A program made the position numbers and the translations under genes. Of a stretch of 64,000 bases of DNA, positions 48,803 to 59,256 are shown in pieces (the stretch's first letter is position 1; every line of letters begins with the position of its first letter). This DNA is from Serratia sp. AKBS12 (GTDB taxonomy: Bacteria; Pseudomonadota; Gammaproteobacteria; Enterobacterales; Enterobacteriaceae), in the NCBI RefSeq assembly GCF_024793895.1, contig NZ_JANUSB010000005.1:124001-188000 (forward strand), given 5' to 3'. The notes below the pieces were generated by a model. It did no database searches. It saw only the letters and a program-made list of their open reading frames with translations, and was not told the DNA's origin.

Positions 48803-50440
48803 ATGGCGAGTTATTTTATTGGCGTAGACGTCGGAACCGGCAGTGCACGAGCAGGCGTTTTTGACCTGAACGGCCGGATGATAAGTCAGGCCAGTCGCGA
48901 AATTGACATTTATCGGCCGAAGGCGGATTTTGTCGAACAGTCTTCCGACAATATCTGGCAAGCGGTATGCAATGCGGTACGCGACGCCGTCAACCAGGCC
49001 GACATCAACCCGATTCAGGTGAAAGGGCTCGGTTTTGATGCCACCTGTTCGCTGGTGGTACTGGACAAGGAAGGCAAACCGCTGACCATCAGTCCGTCCG
49101 GCCGTAGCGAGCAGAACATCATCGTGTGGATGGATCACCGCGCCATTACCCAGGCCGATCGTATCAACGCCACCAAACACCGGGTGCTGGACTTCGTTGG
49201 CGGCGTGATTTCCCCGGAAATGCAAACGCCGAAGATGTTGTGGCTCAAGCAGCATATGCCGACCACCTGGGCCAACGCCGGTTACCTGTTCGATCTGCCC
49301 GACTTCCTGACCTGGCGCGCGACGCAGGATGCGACCCGTTCGCTGTGCTCAACGGTCTGCAAATGGACCTACCTTGGCCACGAGCAGCGCTGGGACAAGA
49401 GCTATTTCAAGCAGATCGGGCTGGAAGACCTGCTGGAGCACGACGCGGCAAAAATTGGCAGTGACGTCAAAATCATGGGCGAACCGCTCGGTCATGGCCT
49501 GACGCAGCGTGCCGCCAGCGAGATGGGCCTGATGGCAGGTACCGCGGTCAGCGTGTCGATCATTGACGCCCACGCCGGCACGCTCGGCACTATCGGTGCT
49601 ACCGGCGTTTCTGGCGAAGTGGCAGACTTCGACCGGCGCATCGCGTTAATCGGCGGTACCTCGACCGGTCATATGGCGATGTCGCGCACCGCACGCTTCA
49701 TTGGCGGCGTTTGGGGGCCATATTACTCTGCCATCCTGCCGGAATACTGGCTGAACGAAGGCGGCCAGTCGGCCACCGGCGCGCTGATCGATCACGTGAT
49801 TCAGTCGCACCCGTGCTATGCGGAGCTGCTGTCGCAGGCCAAAGCACACAACCAGACGATATATGAAGTGCTGAACGCCTTGCTGCGCCGTATGGCGGGT
49901 GAACCGGAAAAAATCGCCTTTCTGACCCAGGACATACATATGCTGCCGTACTTCCACGGCAACCGTTCGCCGCGCGCCAACCCGACGCTAACCGGCACGC
50001 TGACCGGCCTGAAGCTGTCACGCACGCCGGAAGACATGGCGCTGCACTATTTGGCGACCATTCAGGCCATTGCGCTGGGTACCCGCCATATCATCGAAAC
50101 CATGAATCAGAGCGGTTATAGCATTGATACCATCATGGCCAGCGGCGGCGGCACCAAAAACCCGATTTTCGTGCAGGAACATGCCAACGCCACCGGCTGC
50201 GCCATGCTGCTACCGGAGGAGAGCGAAGCGATGCTGCTGGGTGGCGCCATGATGGGTACCGTGGCGGCGGGGGTGTTCGACACCCTGCCGGAAGCGATGA
50301 ATGCCATGAGCCGCATCGGCAAAACCGTTACGCCACAAACCAATGACATCAAGCGCTACTACGATCGTAAATATCGCGTGTTCCACCAGCTGTATCACGA
50401 TCATATGAAATATCGCCAATTGATGCAGGAGGACGCATGA
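48803..50440 (+). CDS. FGGY-family pentulose kinase (ribulokinase type)
   Basis: 545 residues from the ATG at 48803 behind CGGAG. It is a two-domain FGGY kinase with the phosphate loop GVDVGTGSARAGVFDLNGRM at the start, IVWMDHRAITQADRIN in the sugar-binding region, and the C-terminal FGGY signature around MASGGGTKNPIFVQEHANATG. Length and motifs fit the pentulose kinase group that includes D-ribulokinases, not xylulokinase XylB or L-ribulokinase AraB in length and sequence. Expected product: a pentulose-5-phosphate in the cytoplasm. Transporter genes lie upstream and the isomerase gene overlaps by four bases. The substrate is inferred. Confidence 0.87.
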   Translation: MASYFIGVDVGTGSARAGVFDLNGRMISQASREIDIYRPKADFVEQSSDNIWQAVCNAVRDAVNQADINPIQVKGLGFDATCSLVVLDKEGKPLTISPSGRSEQNIIVWMDHRAITQADRINATKHRVLDFVGGVISPEMQTPKMLWLKQHMPTTWANAGYLFDLPDFLTWRATQDATRSLCSTVCKWTYLGHEQRWDKSYFKQIGLEDLLEHDAAKIGSDVKIMGEPLGHGLTQRAASEMGLMAGTAVSVSIIDAHAGTLGTIGATGVSGEVADFDRRIALIGGTSTGHMAMSRTARFIGGVWGPYYSAILPEYWLNEGGQSATGALIDHVIQSHPCYAELLSQAKAHNQTIYEVLNALLRRMAGEPEKIAFLTQDIHMLPYFHGNRSPRANPTLTGTLTGLKLSRTPEDMALHYLATIQAIALGTRHIIETMNQSGYSIDTIMASGGGTKNPIFVQEHANATGCAMLLPEESEAMLLGGAMMGTVAAGVFDTLPEAMNAMSRIGKTVTPQTNDIKRYYDRKYRVFHQLYHDHMKYRQLMQEDA

Positions 50441-51039
50441 GCCAACAGGAGTGGCAACGCGCCAGCGAGGCCTGGCAGCTGTACAGTCGCGAGCTGGCGC
50501 AACTCGATCAGCGCATTGAGGCTGCCGATTGGCAACGCCTGATGACGCTGTTAAGCGGCTGTCGGGGCAAAATTGCGGTAACCGGCGTTGGTACCTCCGG
50601 CATTGCTGCGCGTAAAATCGCCCATATGCTGGCCTGCGTCGAACAGCCGGCCATTTTTCTTGACGCAACCGACGCGGCGCACGGCGATCTGGGATTTTTA
50701 CGCGCCGACGATCTGCTGATCATGATCTCGCGCGGCGGCAACTCCGAGGAACTGACGCGCCTGCTACCGACGCTGGCCGCCAAAGGCGTGACGCTGATCA
50801 GCGTCACAGAAAACCCGGACTCCGCCATTGCCCGCGCCGCGCAGCTGGTGATCGCCACCGGGGTGAAAAACGAGATAGACCCGCTGAATATGCTGGCCAC
50901 CACCTCGATCGTGCTGGTACTGGCAATTTTCGACGCCGCTTGCGCCTGTCTGATGGTTCGAAGCGGCTACGATAAGGACCGGCTGCTGGCGGTGCATCCG
51001 GGTGGCAACGTCGGCAAAAGCCTGCGCGAAGAACATTAA
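50437..51039 (+). CDS. SIS-domain sugar-phosphate isomerase, KdsD/GutQ-like without CBS domains
   Basis: 200 residues; its ATG overlaps the kinase stop (ATGA). The SIS fold is shown by GKIAVTGVGTSGIAARKIAHMLA and LIMISRGGNSEELTRLLPTL. NEIDPLNMLATTSIVLVLAIFDAACACLM and the C-terminal AVHPGGNVGKSLREEH (the HPGG region) resemble arabinose-5-phosphate isomerases KdsD and GutQ. Unlike those it stops before the CBS pair, so it is about 120 residues shorter. A catabolic ribulose-5-phosphate/arabinose-5-phosphate type interconversion is a reasonable guess. A GC hairpin (51051-51068) follows. Confidence 0.82.
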   Translation: MSQQEWQRASEAWQLYSRELAQLDQRIEAADWQRLMTLLSGCRGKIAVTGVGTSGIAARKIAHMLACVEQPAIFLDATDAAHGDLGFLRADDLLIMISRGGNSEELTRLLPTLAAKGVTLISVTENPDSAIARAAQLVIATGVKNEIDPLNMLATTSIVLVLAIFDAACACLMVRSGYDKDRLLAVHPGGNVGKSLREEH

Positions 51040-51050
51040 CGCCTGAATAA

Positions 51051-51068
51051 GGCCCGGCAAGCCGGGCC
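51051..51068. terminator. GC-rich hairpin between convergent genes
   Basis: GGCCCGGC-AA-GCCGGGCC, a perfect 8-bp inverted repeat just after the isomerase stop and just before the stop of the convergent nucleotidase gene. No T-run. Confidence 0.6.
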
Positions 51069-51077
51069 CATAGTCCA

Positions 51078-52976
51078 TCAGGCCTTATTGATCGCCTCGA
51101 TAATTACCAGCCGATCGCTCAACTGCCGCTGCAACTGCGGATCGTCGGTGCTGGCAATTTGCTGCTTTATCATTGCTTCCTGCTGGCGTCGCGCCTGCGG
51201 ATCGCTGAACAACAATCCTTTTACGTTAATCGGCGCCACGTTGCCGTAACGTCCATCCGCCGTGGTCGGCACGCTGATTTTACCGTCGTTCAGCAGTTTT
51301 TCGACGATATGCCGTTCACGCTCATACCCCGTCAGCCCAACCAGTTGCCAACGCTGCTGCGTGCTCCCCTGGTATTGCCCTTGCTTGACCTCGGTCAGAT
51401 AACGAAGCGTCAGATTGCGTATGGTACCGGCCTCTTCGCCGTACTGCGCCTTGCTGTCGGACAATACCGGGAACTGCATACCCTCCAGGGCGCCCCCCTG
51501 CTGCGTCAGGTGCCCCATGCGGTAACTGTTCATCCCCAGACGAATCGGCATGTCGTCGGTGACCGGCGTACCGTCGTTCATTTTCAGCTCGATAATGCGC
51601 TGTCCCACCGGCTGGCGCAGGTCGATTTTATAGGTAACACCGTCGAAGAAATCATTGGTTGAATATTTGGAGGCGCGCCGCTGCGGGTTGAAGCTGTATG
51701 TGACGTCACCGTCGTGCAGCTGATTAAAATAGCCTGCCGACCATTCCATATACTTTTTCAGTTCCTTGCCGCTGAGCTGATAGACGGTAATTTCGCCACC
51801 GGCGTACTGATAATTGAAGGCAATGTCCTTGGCGGTGATGGTACCGACGTTAAGCTTCGGCCGATCGTTGTCTATCTGCAACGCGATCACCTGCGCCTGT
51901 GGCGCGTAGTAGCGGCTGGCCTGCTGATACAGCCGGCTGATGCCGGTATCCTGCACGTGAACCTGTGGAATGCCCTTCACCGCATCCGGCGGCACCAGAT
52001 CCTGGCCGGACAGTTGGGCAATCGGCCGGTTGGCATTGGCGCGCAGGATAGAGTGATACGGCTGATAGATCTGCTCCAGCTTTTTGTCCGACGCAACGCC
52101 CTTGATCGGATAGGTATAACTGTCTTTATTGATCAGCTGGTATTTACCGTTGTGTTGCTCAAATTGCAGATCGATGCGCGACAGCGCGCGGCCGTACTTG
52201 TCCGGTTCGGTGACAATCACGCCGTTAATCACTTCCTTATCCACCTTGACGTGCATATGACCGGCGACGATCGCCGCCAGCTCCGGATTGGCGCGCGCGA
52301 TATCACCCACACCGGTGCCTGGCCGCTGATTCTCGTTGTCGATACCCATGTGTGCGACCAGTACGATGGCGTCCACTTGCCCTTGAATCTGCTGAATAAC
52401 CTGTCTGACCGCCTGCACCGGATCGGTGAAGTTCAACCCCTTCACCCGATCGGTGCCTTTGGCGAATTCGGCGGTCATCGGTGTATCCATGCCGATAATG
52501 CCGATCTTCACCCCCTGACGTTCGATGATCTTATACGCCGGCAGATAGGGTTTGCCGCTGTCCCACAGGATATTGCCAGCCAGCGCCGTGCCTTTGAACT
52601 GATTGAGCGAGGTAGCCAGCGGCGTGAGACCGAAGTCGAATTCGTGGTTGCCCATCACCCAGACGTCATACTCCAGCGCATTGAAGCCGAGGATCATCGG
52701 GCTGGTTTTTTCGTTTTTAAACGTTTCGACAAAGTTACCCTGAATGGTGTCGCCGGCGTCAACCAGGATCACGTTCGGCTGCTGGGCGCGGATCTGATGG
52801 ACCCGGGTGGCGATCTGGCTCAGGCTGCCGGCCAGATTTTCGGTGTCGGTGGAATAATCCCACGGTACGAAGGTGCCGTGCAGGTCGGAAGTACCAAGAA
52901 TGGTGATATTGACAGGTTCGGCGGCCATCGCGCAGGTTCCCAGGCAAAGCAATACGGCAAGCAGCGTGTTTTTCAT
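51078..52976 (-). CDS. Periplasmic bifunctional metallophosphatase/5'-nucleotidase (UshA/CpdB family)
   Basis: 632 residues with signal peptide MKNTLLAVLLCLGTCAMA and cleavage after residue 18 or 19. The calcineurin-like N-terminal domain has all metal motifs: GTSDLHGTF, VDAGDTIQGN, MGNHEFDFG, LVAHMGIDNENQ and VAGHMHVKVD. The C-terminal 5'-nucleotidase domain (from about 340) binds the nucleoside and has YQYAGGEITVYQLSGKELKKYMEWSA. It likely hydrolyses nucleotides or 2',3'-cyclic nucleotides in the periplasm for nucleoside and phosphate salvage. It is neither typical UshA nor CpdB by length, so I give no symbol. The ribosome site is weak. Confidence 0.88.
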   Translation of the reverse strand: MKNTLLAVLLCLGTCAMAAEPVNITILGTSDLHGTFVPWDYSTDTENLAGSLSQIATRVHQIRAQQPNVILVDAGDTIQGNFVETFKNEKTSPMILGFNALEYDVWVMGNHEFDFGLTPLATSLNQFKGTALAGNILWDSGKPYLPAYKIIERQGVKIGIIGMDTPMTAEFAKGTDRVKGLNFTDPVQAVRQVIQQIQGQVDAIVLVAHMGIDNENQRPGTGVGDIARANPELAAIVAGHMHVKVDKEVINGVIVTEPDKYGRALSRIDLQFEQHNGKYQLINKDSYTYPIKGVASDKKLEQIYQPYHSILRANANRPIAQLSGQDLVPPDAVKGIPQVHVQDTGISRLYQQASRYYAPQAQVIALQIDNDRPKLNVGTITAKDIAFNYQYAGGEITVYQLSGKELKKYMEWSAGYFNQLHDGDVTYSFNPQRRASKYSTNDFFDGVTYKIDLRQPVGQRIIELKMNDGTPVTDDMPIRLGMNSYRMGHLTQQGGALEGMQFPVLSDSKAQYGEEAGTIRNLTLRYLTEVKQGQYQGSTQQRWQLVGLTGYERERHIVEKLLNDGKISVPTTADGRYGNVAPINVKGLLFSDPQARRQQEAMIKQQIASTDDPQLQRQLSDRLVIIEAINKA

Positions 52977-53102
52977 TTTTTATCTAATTATAGGCGGGGA
53001 AATAAAAGGGAATCATGCGATCCACTTTGCATTTTATCCAGAGTGTTTTCAGATTGATTCAGAGAAATGGGAGGTAGCTCAATGAATACACCCGCAAAGT
53101 TC

Positions 53103-53730
53103 GCCAATGCCGCAGCAGCGTCATAGACCAGGGGGATCCCCGAAATAATTGGCGTGGCGGCAAGGCGGCAAGTTGGTGAATCCCCAGGAGCTTGGTCAAC
53201 CAAGTGGCTGAGTTAAGCTGACGCAGCCAACGCCGCAGCAGCGTCATAGACCAGGGGGGATCCCCGAAATAATTGGCGTGGCGGCAAGGCGGCAAGTTGG
53301 TGAATCCCCAGGAGCTTGGTCAACCAAGTGGCTGAGTTAAGCTGACGCAGCCAACGCAGCAGCAGCGTCATAAACCTGGGGGATCCCCGAAATAATTGGC
53401 GTGGCGGCAAGGCGGCAAGTTGGTGAATCCCCAGGAGCTTGGTCAACCAAGTGGCTGAGTTAAGCTGACGCAGCCAACGCAGCAGCAGCGTCATAAACCT
53501 GGGGGATCCCCGAAATAATTGGCGTGGCGGCAAGGCGGCAAGTTGGTGAATCCCCAGGAGCTTGGTCAACCAAGTGGCTGAGTTAAGCTGACGCAGCCAA
53601 CGCCGCAGCAGCGTCATAGACCGGAGGATCCCCGAAATAATTGGCGTGGCGGCAAGTTGGTGAGTCCCCAGGAGCTTGGTCAACCAAGTGACTGGGGTGA
53701 GCTGACGCAGCCAACGCAGCAGCAGCGTCA
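53103..53730. repeat. Tandem array of about five ERIC elements
   Basis: The ERIC core GTGAATCCCCAGGAGCTT (or GTGAGTCC in the last copy) begins at 53176, 53300, 53423, 53546 and 53660. Units measured between GCGTCA anchors (53118, 53241, 53365, 53488, 53611, 53725) are 123, 124, 123, 123 and 114 bases, with a partial unit at 53103. Only the last unit keeps the canonical GTGACTGGGGTGAGC; the first four share GTGGCTGAGTTAAGC, so they arose by duplication of one altered copy. The array ends at the rsmJ stop codon, which its edge (TGACGC on minus) supplies. Confidence 0.92.
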
Positions 53731-54486
53731 AGTATGAAGGGGATCGGGCATGTAGATGTCGAAGCGGTGATTCTTGGTAACCGTCGCTGCATGCGCCGGC
53801 ACGTTCGCCAGTGGCGGCGCGTAGTCCGGGCGCTTCACCACGATGCGTTTGGTCGCCAGGCGGCGCGCCGGCGCCAACAGGCCATCGGCGTCATCGTCGC
53901 TACCCACCAGCGACTGGAATACTCGCATCTCTTTCTTCACCAGTGCACTTTTCTGTTTGTGCGGATACATCGGATCGAGATACACCACTTCCGGCCGCGG
54001 CTCGAGATCCGCCAGCGCCGTCAGGCTGGATGCATGCAGCAGCGTCAGGCGCTCACGCAACCATGGGCCGATTTCGGCGTCCTGATAGCCGCGCTGCAGG
54101 CCGTCGTCGAGCAGCGCCGCCACCACCGGATTTCGTTCCAGCATGCGTACGTGGCAACCGAGCGCCGCCAGCACAAAGGCGTCGCGCCCCAGCCCGGCGG
54201 TGGCGTCCACCACGTCTGGTAAATAGTTGCCCTTGATGCCGACCGCCTTGGCGACCGCTTCACCCCGACCGCCGCCAAACCGTCGCCGGTGCGCCATCGG
54301 GCCGGTAACAAAATCGACGTAGATCGCCCCGAGCTTCGGCTCGTCACGCTTACGCAACTCCAGCCGTTGCGGCGTCAACACCAACGCCATCGGCGCCTGG
54401 TCATCGGACGTCAGCTGCCAGCGGTCGGCCAAAATAGACAAGGCGCCGGGATCGGCGCCTGCTTCACACAATAAACACACGCTCAC
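53728..54486 (-). CDS. rsmJ: 16S rRNA (guanine1516-N2)-methyltransferase RsmJ
   Basis: Methylates G1516 of 16S rRNA using S-adenosylmethionine. It has 252 residues (E. coli 250). Family stretches: [19 protein letters not shown], the [20 protein letters not shown] segment, the SAM loop [19 protein letters not shown], and the catalytic-type [20 protein letters not shown]. The start is GTG at 54486, eight bases after prlC; the gene probably shares its transcript. The stop codon lies in the edge of the ERIC array, so the last residues may have been altered by its insertion. Confidence 0.95.
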   Translation of the reverse strand: MSVCLLCEAGADPGALSILADRWQLTSDDQAPMALVLTPQRLELRKRDEPKLGAIYVDFVTGPMAHRRRFGGGRGEAVAKAVGIKGNYLPDVVDATAGLGRDAFVLAALGCHVRMLERNPVVAALLDDGLQRGYQDAEIGPWLRERLTLLHASSLTALADLEPRPEVVYLDPMYPHKQKSALVKKEMRVFQSLVGSDDDADGLLAPARRLATKRIVVKRPDYAPPLANVPAHAATVTKNHRFDIYMPDPLHT

Positions 54487-54494
54487 GTGTCGAG

Positions 54495-56537
54495 TTACCC
54501 TTTGATTCCGTAATGGCGCAGCATAGCATCCAGCTGCGGCTCACGGCCACGGAAGCGTTTGAACAGTTCCATTGGCTCTTCCGAACCGCCGCGCGACAGA
54601 ATGTTATCGAGGAACGACTGGCCGGTTTCAGCGTTGAAAATACCCTCTTCTTCAAAACGCGAATAGGCATCTGCCGACAACACTTCTGCCCACAGATAGC
54701 TGTAATAGCCTGCCGCATAGCCACCGGCGAAGATGTGGCTGAACGCATGCGGGAAGCGGCCCCAGCTTGGTGACGGCACCACGGCGACCATTTTCTTCAC
54801 CTCGGCCAGCAGCGGCAGGATCTGCGCACCGGTTTGCGGGTCGTATTCAAAATGCATGCGGAAGTCGAACAGACCGAACTCCAGTTGACGCAGGATAAAC
54901 AGCGCCGCCTGATAGTTTTTAGCCTCCAGCAGCTTATCGAGCAGTGCGGTTGGCAGCGGCTCGCCGGTCTGATAATGGCCGGAAATAAAGGCCAGCGCTT
55001 CCGGCTCCCAGCACCAGTTTTCCATAAACTGGCTTGGCAGTTCGACCGCATCCCACGGCACCCCGCTGATGCCAGCGACGCCGGCGGTATCGATTTGCGT
55101 CAGCATATGGTGCAGTCCGTGGCCAAATTCATGGAACAGCGTCGTCACTTCGTTATGGGTAAACAGCGCCGGCTGGTCACCCAGTGGGCGGTTAAAGTTA
55201 CAGGTCAGATAGGCCACCGGCTTTTGCAACTCGCCGTTGGCTTTACGCAGGTTGCCGACGCAGTCATCCATCCAGGCTCCGCCGCGCTTGTTCTCGCGCG
55301 CGTACAGATCGAGGTAGAAACTGCCACGCAGCACGCCGCTTGCATCGAACAGATCAAAGAAGCGCACTTCTGGATGCCAGGTATCCACGTCTTTACGCTC
55401 TTTGGCACTAATGCCGTAAATGCGTTTGACCACTTCAAACAACCCGTCAACAACGCGCTGTTCCGGGAAGTACGGACGCAGCTGTTCGTCGCTGATCGAA
55501 AACAGGTGCTGTTTTTGCTTTTCGCCGTAATAGGTTATGTCCCACGCTTCCAGCTCATCGACGCCATAATGCTGTTGGGCAAAAGCCCGGAGCTGAGCCA
55601 GTTCCTGCTCCGCCTGCGGGCGGGCGCGCTGGGCCAAATCGTTCAGGAAGCCAATGACCTGCTGCGGGGTTTCCGCCATTTTGGTGGCCAGTGATTTGTC
55701 GGCGTAGGTCGAGAACCCCAGCAGCTGCGCCAGTTCGTGACGCAGCGCCAGCGTTTCAGCCATCACTTCGCTATTGTCCCATTTGCCAGCATTCGGCCCC
55801 TGATCGGAGGCGCGGGTGGTGAACGCGCGGTACATTTCTTCGCGCAGCGCCTGATTATCGGCGTAGGTCATCACCGGCAGGTAACTCGGCATGTCCAGCG
55901 TCAGCAGCCATCCCTCCTGCTCTTTGGCCTGCGCCATCGCCTGCGCCTGCGCCAATGCACTGGCCGGCAGGCCGCTCAGTTCGGCTTCGTCGGTAATCAG
56001 TTTGCTCCACCCCATGGTGGCGTCGAGCACGTTATTGCTGTAGGTCGAGCCCAGCTCGGACAGGCGCGCGACGATTTCACCGTAGCGTTTCTGCTGTTCC
56101 GGCGGCAGGCCAATGCCCGACAGTTCAAAGTCACGCAGGGCGTTTTCCACCGCTTTGCGCTGCGGCAGGGTCAGTTGGTCAAAGGCCTCGCCTTCCTTCA
56201 GGCTGCGGTAAGCCTGATATAACCCTTTATGCTGGCCCACCCAGGTACCGTATTCCGACAGCAGCGGCAATGCCTGCTCATAGGCTTCACGCAGTTGCGG
56301 GCTGTTTTTTACCGCATTAAGGTGGCCGATAGGTGACCAAATGCGCGACAGGCGATCGTCAGACTCCGCCAATGGCTGCACCAGATTATCCCAGGTGAAC
56401 GGCCCCGGCTGCGCGACCACGCGTTCTACCACGGCGCGGCAATCGTTCAGCGCGGATTGCACCGCGGGCACGATATCTTCAGGGCGAATAGCGGAAAACG
56501 GCGGCAGGGAAAACGGTGTCAGCAACGGATTTGTCAT
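54495..56537 (-). CDS. prlC: Oligopeptidase A PrlC
   Basis: Cytoplasmic zinc metallopeptidase (M3 family) that degrades peptides, including cleaved signal peptides. It has 680 residues, the E. coli length. The zinc motif is in [19 protein letters not shown], with the third ligand Glu in the following helix ([12 protein letters not shown]). PSSWG-type substrate loops follow near [22 protein letters not shown]. It is upstream of rsmJ on the same strand. A hairpin (GGCCCG/CGGGCC, 56561-56582) lies in its leader. Confidence 0.97.
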   Translation of the reverse strand: MTNPLLTPFSLPPFSAIRPEDIVPAVQSALNDCRAVVERVVAQPGPFTWDNLVQPLAESDDRLSRIWSPIGHLNAVKNSPQLREAYEQALPLLSEYGTWVGQHKGLYQAYRSLKEGEAFDQLTLPQRKAVENALRDFELSGIGLPPEQQKRYGEIVARLSELGSTYSNNVLDATMGWSKLITDEAELSGLPASALAQAQAMAQAKEQEGWLLTLDMPSYLPVMTYADNQALREEMYRAFTTRASDQGPNAGKWDNSEVMAETLALRHELAQLLGFSTYADKSLATKMAETPQQVIGFLNDLAQRARPQAEQELAQLRAFAQQHYGVDELEAWDITYYGEKQKQHLFSISDEQLRPYFPEQRVVDGLFEVVKRIYGISAKERKDVDTWHPEVRFFDLFDASGVLRGSFYLDLYARENKRGGAWMDDCVGNLRKANGELQKPVAYLTCNFNRPLGDQPALFTHNEVTTLFHEFGHGLHHMLTQIDTAGVAGISGVPWDAVELPSQFMENWCWEPEALAFISGHYQTGEPLPTALLDKLLEAKNYQAALFILRQLEFGLFDFRMHFEYDPQTGAQILPLLAEVKKMVAVVPSPSWGRFPHAFSHIFAGGYAAGYYSYLWAEVLSADAYSRFEEEGIFNAETGQSFLDNILSRGGSEEPMELFKRFRGREPQLDAMLRHYGIKG

Positions 56538-56922
56538 AGGGCAGTCCTGATTAGCGTTGGGGCCCGCCGCAACCGACGGGCCTTAAAATGCGTATGATTA
56601 ACTAACATGGAGCCAAGCGGGGCGAAAATCAATGGCCGGCATTGATGGATAGTGCCTTAAACCACGCGTTAACAGCGCTGTCCGACCGTTGCCATCCCGC
56701 TTCGGCACATGGCTGGCTGCGTGAGCAGGTGATGACCGGGCTGGCATAGCGATAGGGGCCACCCGCTCACAATCACCATCACGTTTTTGCCGATGGTCCG
56801 ATCGTTCCCTTATACCCTGCGGGAATGCAGTTCAGTTTTTCCCGGCCAGACAGTTTATACTGTGCAGATTATATGCCTTATTGAAAGCTCCTCCCATGGA
56901 GCACAAGGAACTGTCACCAGCC
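56538..56922. other. Divergent prlC / rlmJ intergenic region
   Basis: 385 bases with no supported gene. The only structure noted is the GGCCCG-N10-CGGGCC hairpin at 56561-56582 in the prlC leader. A heat-shock promoter is expected for prlC from E. coli, but I could not match one convincingly. Confidence 0.5.
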
Positions 56923-57765
56923 ATGTTAAGTTATCGCCACAGTTTTCACGCCGGCAACCATGCCGACGTGCTGAAGCACACCGTTCAGAGCCTGATCATC
57001 GAGTCGCTGAAAGAAAAAGACAAACCGCTGCTGTACCTGGACACCCACTCAGGTGCGGGACGTTATCAGCTAAGCGGTGAGCACGCCGAACGCACCGGGG
57101 AATATCTCGAAGGTATTGGCCTGCTGTGGCAACGTGACGATATTCCGTCCGAGATGACCGCTTATATGAGCGTGGTGCATAATTTTAACCGTAGCGGCAC
57201 CTTGCGTTACTACCCAGGCTCGCCGCTGATTGCCCGTCAGTTGCTGCGCCCGCAGGACAAAATCCACCTGACCGAGCTGCACCCTAGCGACTACCCGTTG
57301 TTGCGCAGCGAGTTTCAAAAAGACGAACGCGCCAAGGTACAGCGCGCCGACGGTTATCAGCAGTTGAAATCGCAGTTGCCACCAGCATCGCGCCGCGGGC
57401 TGATCCTGATGGATCCGCCCTACGAACTGAAAACCGATTACCAGGACGTGGTTAAAGGTATTCAGGAAGGCTATAAGCGCTTTGCCACCGGCACCTACGC
57501 ACTGTGGTATCCGGTGGTGCTGCGCCAGCAAATCAAGCGCATGCTGAAAGATCTGGAGGCCACCGGCATTCGCCGTATTCTGCAAATCGAGCTGGCGGTG
57601 AAACCGGACAGCGATCAACGCGGCATGACCGCCTCCGGCATGATTGTCATTAACCCGCCGTGGAAGCTGGAACAGCAGATGAAAAACGTGCTGCCGTGGC
57701 TGCACAAGGTGTTGGTGCCATCGGGCATCGGCCACCAGCTGGTGAACTGGGTGGTGCCGGAATAA
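56923..57765 (+). CDS. rlmJ: 23S rRNA (adenine2030-N6)-methyltransferase RlmJ
   Basis: Methylates A2030 of 23S rRNA. ATG at 56923 gives 280 residues as in E. coli, beginning MLSYRHSFHAGNHADVLKH; a TTG 14 codons upstream is unsupported. SAM-binding LYLDTHSGAGRYQL is near residue 40, and the N6-adenine catalytic motif DPPY is in LILMDPPYELKTDYQ. It is divergent from prlC and followed, 130 bases on, by gorA in the same direction, as in E. coli. Confidence 0.96.
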   Translation: MLSYRHSFHAGNHADVLKHTVQSLIIESLKEKDKPLLYLDTHSGAGRYQLSGEHAERTGEYLEGIGLLWQRDDIPSEMTAYMSVVHNFNRSGTLRYYPGSPLIARQLLRPQDKIHLTELHPSDYPLLRSEFQKDERAKVQRADGYQQLKSQLPPASRRGLILMDPPYELKTDYQDVVKGIQEGYKRFATGTYALWYPVVLRQQIKRMLKDLEATGIRRILQIELAVKPDSDQRGMTASGMIVINPPWKLEQQMKNVLPWLHKVLVPSGIGHQLVNWVVPE

Positions 57766-57895
57766 CCCTGCATGGCGCGCACTACGCGCGCCCCAATCCC
57801 GCCTATCACAGCCATTGACGCAATCTTTGCGACAAACCCGCATCAGGCGTTAAACTCTTACGTTCTTCAAATTACACAACTCATGGAAAACCCAG

Positions 57896-59248
57896 ATGAC
57901 GAAACATTACGATTATCTTGCAATTGGCGGCGGCAGCGGCGGTATCGCATCGATCAACCGGGCAGCCATGTATGGTCAGAAATGCGCGCTGATTGAAGCC
58001 AAAGAACTGGGCGGCACCTGCGTCAACGTGGGTTGTGTACCGAAGAAGGTGATGTGGCACGCGGCGCAGATTGCCGAGGCTATTCATCAATATGGCCCGG
58101 ATTATGGTTTCGATACCACCGTCAACGCGTTTGACTGGAAGAAACTGGTCGCTAACCGCACCGCCTATATCGACCGTATCCATACCTCTTACGACAACGT
58201 ATTGGGTAAAAACAAGGTTGATGTAATCAAAGGCTTCGCCCGCTTTGTTGACGCCCACACCGTGGAAGTCAACGGCGAAAAAATCACTGCCGATCATATT
58301 CTGATCGCCACAGGTGGCCGCCCAAGCCATCCGAATATTCCGGGTGCGGAATACGGCATTGATTCTGACGGTTTCTTCGAACTGGATGCTCTGCCAAAAC
58401 GCGTCGCCGTGGTCGGTGCCGGCTACATTGCGGTGGAAATCGCCGGCGTACTGAATGCACTTGGCGCTGAAACCCACCTGTTCGTGCGCAAGCATGCGCC
58501 GCTGCGCAGCTTCGATCCCCTGATCGTGGAAACGCTGGTGGAAGTCATGAATACCGAAGGGCCGACCCTGCACACCGAATCGGTGCCGAAAGCCATCGTC
58601 AAGAACGCTGATGGCAGCCTGACGCTGCAACTGGAAAACGGCAAGGCATGTACCGTTGACAGCCTGGTATGGGCGATTGGCCGCGAACCGGCTACCGACA
58701 ACCTGAATCTGGCCGTGACCGGGGTGAAAACCAACGCTCAAGGCTACATCGAGGTGGACAAGTTCCAGAACACCAGCGTGAAAGGCATCTATGCGGTCGG
58801 CGATAATACCGGCGCGGTTGAACTGACGCCGGTTGCAGTCGCCGCCGGTCGCCGCCTGTCCGAACGCCTGTTCAACAACAAGCCGAACGAGCATCTGGAT
58901 TACAGCAATATTCCAACCGTGGTGTTCAGCCACCCGCCAATCGGCACCATCGGTCTGAGCGAACCGGAAGCGAAAGAGAAATACGGCGAAGACCTGGTCA
59001 AAGTGTACCGTTCTGCGTTCACCGCCATGTACAGCGCCGTTACCCAGCATCGCCAGCCGTGCCGCATGAAGCTGGTATGCGTCGGCGCAGAAGAGAAGAT
59101 TGTCGGCATCCACGGTATCGGCTTTGGTATGGATGAAATGCTGCAAGGCTTCGCCGTCGCAGTGAAAATGGGTGCCACTAAACAGGACTTCGACAACACC
59201 GTGGCGATCCACCCAACCGCAGCGGAAGAATTCGTTACCATGCGCTAA
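57896..59248 (+). CDS. gorA: Glutathione reductase GorA
   Basis: NADPH-dependent flavoenzyme that keeps glutathione reduced. It has 450 residues, the E. coli length. FAD motif [17 protein letters not shown]; redox pair Cys42 and Cys47 in [22 protein letters not shown] fold [17 protein letters not shown] followed by [11 protein letters not shown], where the Arg residues select NADPH; FAD motif [10 protein letters not shown]; catalytic His in [15 protein letters not shown]. All catalytic residues are intact. Two hairpins follow. Confidence 0.98.
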   Translation: MTKHYDYLAIGGGSGGIASINRAAMYGQKCALIEAKELGGTCVNVGCVPKKVMWHAAQIAEAIHQYGPDYGFDTTVNAFDWKKLVANRTAYIDRIHTSYDNVLGKNKVDVIKGFARFVDAHTVEVNGEKITADHILIATGGRPSHPNIPGAEYGIDSDGFFELDALPKRVAVVGAGYIAVEIAGVLNALGAETHLFVRKHAPLRSFDPLIVETLVEVMNTEGPTLHTESVPKAIVKNADGSLTLQLENGKACTVDSLVWAIGREPATDNLNLAVTGVKTNAQGYIEVDKFQNTSVKGIYAVGDNTGAVELTPVAVAAGRRLSERLFNNKPNEHLDYSNIPTVVFSHPPIGTIGLSEPEAKEKYGEDLVKVYRSAFTAMYSAVTQHRQPCRMKLVCVGAEEKIVGIHGIGFGMDEMLQGFAVAVKMGATKQDFDNTVAIHPTAAEEFVTMR

Positions 59249-59256
59249 CGCTGCAA

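Noticed and set aside
51714..53057. 447-codon plus-strand frame antisense to the UshA-family gene
   Set aside because: The minus-strand protein has a signal peptide and all metal motifs; the antisense frame has none.
53103..53730. CRISPR array
   Set aside because: The repeats are about 123 bases and contiguous, with no variable spacers and no cas genes nearby.
53059..53731. Repetitive minus-strand proteins of 78 and 172 codons across the ERIC array
   Set aside because: The frames are open because most repeat units are 41 codons long; the units are known non-coding ERIC sequence.
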